Source: Clostridia bacterium (GTDB taxonomy: Bacteria; Bacillota; Clostridia; Christensenellales; Aristaeellaceae). Taken from it: DNA of 6,174 nt. Numbering within the stretch: the stretch's first letter is position 1; every line of letters starts with the position of its first letter. Where the stretch lies: the NCBI GenBank assembly GCA_017469605.1, contig JAFUGB010000300.1, positions 1 through 6,174 on the forward strand, given 5' to 3'. The translations under genes and the position numbers were made by a program. The notes under the pieces were generated by a model, which saw nothing but the letters and a program-made list of their open reading frames with translations, did not search any database and was not told the DNA's origin. Of this stretch, positions 4,862 to 6,174 are shown in pieces.

Positions 4862-5935
4862 ATGAAGAAGCGGAAAATGAACAAGGCGTTGAAAATGATC
4901 CTGTGCTTGCTGGCCGCGCTGGTGCTGATCGCAGGCGCGTATGTGGCCTATGTGTTCATCGCTTACCACCGGCTTCCGGAGGTAACGGAACTGGAGGTTA
5001 AGGGCGAAAGCGCGGAAATGGCCCAGCCCGGCATGCCCTACAAGCTTGTATCCTTCAATACGGGCTTTGGGGCGTACGAAGCCGATTACGGCTTCTTCAT
5101 GGACGGCGGCACCCAGAGCTGGGCCTGGTCCAAGGAACGCTTGCTGGCCAATATGGAGGAGATCACAGGCTTTTTGAAGGCGCAGGACGCCGATTTCTAT
5201 TTCCTGCAGGAGGTGGATCAAAACGCCACCCGCACCTATCATGTGAACGAGCGGGAAATCATGGAAAAGGCGTTTTTGGACTACGACAGCGCCTATGCCC
5301 AGAATTGGGACAGCCCCTTTCTTTTTTATCCCCTGACCCAGCCCCACGGCAAAACCCAGTGCGGCATCATGACCTTCAGCAGCATGGACATTGCTTCGGC
5401 CGTGCGCCAAAGCCTGCCCATTGAGAACACCGTTATGAAGCTGGTGGATCTGGACCGGTGCTACAGCGCCTGTCGGGTGCCCACGGCCAACGGCCGTGAA
5501 CTGGTGCTCTATAACATGCACCTGTCGGCTTATACCTCAGACGGCACCATTGCCAATGATCAGCTCCGCCTGCTGCTCACCGATATGAAGGGCGAAGTGG
5601 ATCGGGGCAATTATGTGGTATGCGGCGGCGATTTCAACAAGGACCTGCTGGGCGATTCCAGCCAGTATTTCGGCATTCCGGGCGATAATTACACCTGGGC
5701 CCAGCCCATCCCGGCGGGTACCTTCGACGGACTGCCGCTGACGCTCATTGCCTCCTCCAACGCGCCCAGCTGCCGTGTGGCCGAGGGACCGTACAATCCC
5801 GATCAGTTTGTGCTGACCATTGACGGCTTTATCGTTTCCGATAACGTGCGGGTGCTCAGCCATGAGGTGATCGATACTGGCTTTGCCATGTCCGACCACA
5901 ATCCGGTAAGCCTGGTATTTGAGCTTGCGGAATAA
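4862..5935 (+). CDS. Membrane-anchored endonuclease/exonuclease/phosphatase (EEP) family protein
   Basis: This 357-residue protein has a basic N-terminus, one transmembrane helix (about 11-34) and an EEP-fold domain (about 58-357), probably facing outside. The catalytic motifs of this Mg2+-dependent phosphodiesterase fold are in order: Asn66 in SFNTG, Glu117 in LQEVD, His220 in YNMHLSA, Asp257/Asn259 in GGDFN, Asp321 in TIDGFIV, and Asp345/His346 in SDHNPV. The active site therefore looks intact. EEP enzymes hydrolyse phosphodiester or phosphomonoester bonds in nucleic acids, inositol phosphates or sphingomyelin. Surface-anchored members in Bacillota have not been assigned a substrate I could name from sequence. 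The start has GAGGGA seven bases upstream. It lies 28 bases after the carboxypeptidase stop with no promoter or terminator between, so it is likely co-transcribed and followed by the operon terminator. A tie to cell-envelope work (teichoic acid or lipid phosphodiester, or extracellular DNA) is inference from the neighbour only. Confidence 0.88.
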   Translation: MKKRKMNKALKMILCLLAALVLIAGAYVAYVFIAYHRLPEVTELEVKGESAEMAQPGMPYKLVSFNTGFGAYEADYGFFMDGGTQSWAWSKERLLANMEEITGFLKAQDADFYFLQEVDQNATRTYHVNEREIMEKAFLDYDSAYAQNWDSPFLFYPLTQPHGKTQCGIMTFSSMDIASAVRQSLPIENTVMKLVDLDRCYSACRVPTANGRELVLYNMHLSAYTSDGTIANDQLRLLLTDMKGEVDRGNYVVCGGDFNKDLLGDSSQYFGIPGDNYTWAQPIPAGTFDGLPLTLIASSNAPSCRVAEGPYNPDQFVLTIDGFIVSDNVRVLSHEVIDTGFAMSDHNPVSLVFELAE

Positions 5936-5936
5936 G

Positions 5937-5990
5937 AAAAAAGGACCGTGATTCAGGCGATTCTTCTTAGCCTTTTTCACGGCCTTTTTT
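5937..5990 (+). terminator. Intrinsic terminator of the carboxypeptidase-EEP operon
   Basis: The left arm AAAAAAGGACCGTGA (5937-5951) pairs with TCACGGCCTTTTTT (5977-5990), with one bulged A. A small inner stem, AGGC (5955-5958) with GCCT (5970-5973), caps it. The right arm ends in six Ts, and the left A-run makes it potentially active on both strands. It begins two bases after the EEP stop codon. Confidence 0.85.
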
Positions 5991-6041
5991 ATCAATTTAT
6001 ACGAAAAACTGATGAAAACAATACAGTCTGAAAACATAAAT

Positions 6042-6174
6042 TTGACAGGGAAGGGATTCGAACGGGGGCGTTCTCTTTCGGAGCCCGAAAGAGAACCAGA
6101 AAGGGCTGCGTTTGTCGGCGTAAAAGCAGCAATCGCAACGAGGAACGGTAACGCAGCGATCCGCTTCCGGGCAG
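6042..6174. repeat. Structured, possibly repeated intergenic element, cut by the right edge
   Basis: A perfect 12-bp inverted repeat, GTTCTCTTTCGG (6070-6081) with CCGAAAGAGAAC (6085-6096), is separated by only three bases. A second perfect 8-bp pair, GCTGCGTT (6105-6112) with AACGCAGC (6150-6157), encloses 37 bases. Nearby ATCGC (6132-6136) can pair with GCGAT (6156-6160) as an alternative. There is no T-run after the strong hairpin, so it is not a standard terminator. The segment after 6042 is GC-richer than the AT-rich bases 5985-6041. It might be a dispersed intergenic repeat, a structured RNA or a degenerate mobile-element end. I cannot name a family. Confidence 0.45.

Noticed and set aside
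4721..5521. Long open frame on the - strand (266 codons) opposite the carboxypeptidase/EEP genes
   Set aside because: The opposing strand has intact catalytic motifs, ribosome binding sites, a promoter and a terminator; the antisense translation shows none of these.
6042..6047. TTGACA as a -35 promoter element
   Set aside because: The sequence 15-19 bases downstream is G-rich (GGGGGCG) with no -10-like hexamer.
6048..6070. tRNA 3' end on the - strand, because the reverse complement holds GTTCGAATCCC like a T-arm
   Set aside because: The five bases on each side of the TTCGAAT loop (CCCCG and CCCTT) do not pair, and no acceptor stem, anticodon arm or D-arm could be fitted around it.
6012..6174. 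Frame open from ATG 6012 to the right edge as a partial gene
   Set aside because: No ribosome binding site precedes it, the frame is short and crosses a 12-bp perfect hairpin; kept only as a note within the structured-element finding.
1..6174. CRISPR array, rRNA, insertion sequence or integrase
   Set aside because: No regularly spaced direct repeats, no rRNA-like conserved stretches and no transposase or recombinase motifs were seen on either strand.

Overview
The window is about 6.2 kb of fairly GC-rich, gene-dense bacterial DNA. Strong purine-rich Shine-Dalgarno sites (AGGAGG and GGAGGTGA types), consensus sigma-A promoters, a BofC-like protein and Thr/Pro-rich linkers in exported proteins point to a Bacillota, most likely an uncultured, possibly spore-forming, Clostridia-type gut organism. 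This placement is an inference from style; there is no rRNA or other marker to confirm it.

Left part (1-2121, + strand): the C-terminal half of a type IA DNA topoisomerase III (topB) runs in from the left edge. Twelve bases after its stop begins an exported protein made of two tandem barnase-family ribonuclease domains. Its stop codon overlaps the start of a barstar-family inhibitor gene (ATGA overlap). This toxin/inhibitor pair is the most interesting part of the window. Canonical barnase-barstar is one ribonuclease domain to one inhibitor; here the ribonuclease is duplicated within one chain. The two copies have lost different key residues: copy 1 has Tyr where barnase has Arg59 but keeps the catalytic His102, while copy 2 keeps Arg59 but has Gly in place of His102.

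Middle (2189-3467): a HAD-superfamily phosphatase of the phosphoglycolate phosphatase type lies on the - strand, converging on the barstar gene. It has its own near-consensus promoter in an 88-bp divergent intergenic region. On the other side of that region, on the + strand, is a single-pass membrane protein with a C-terminal half resembling the BofC C-terminal domain.

Right part (3464-5990, + strand): a near-perfect sigma-A promoter, TTGACA-N17-TATACT, overlaps the stop codon of the BofC-like gene. It drives an apparent two-gene operon: a membrane-anchored D,D-carboxypeptidase of the VanY/M15B type with two peptidoglycan-binding domains, then a membrane-anchored endonuclease/exonuclease/phosphatase-fold (EEP) protein. 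The operon ends at a strong intrinsic terminator. The last 184 bases hold no well-supported gene but contain a perfect 12-bp inverted repeat and a second 8-bp one, suggesting a structured or repeated intergenic element cut by the window edge.

Together, four or five of the six complete proteins carry an N-terminal export or membrane signal, so most of the window serves the cell surface or the outside: extracellular RNA cleavage with cytoplasmic self-protection, and cell-wall trimming.
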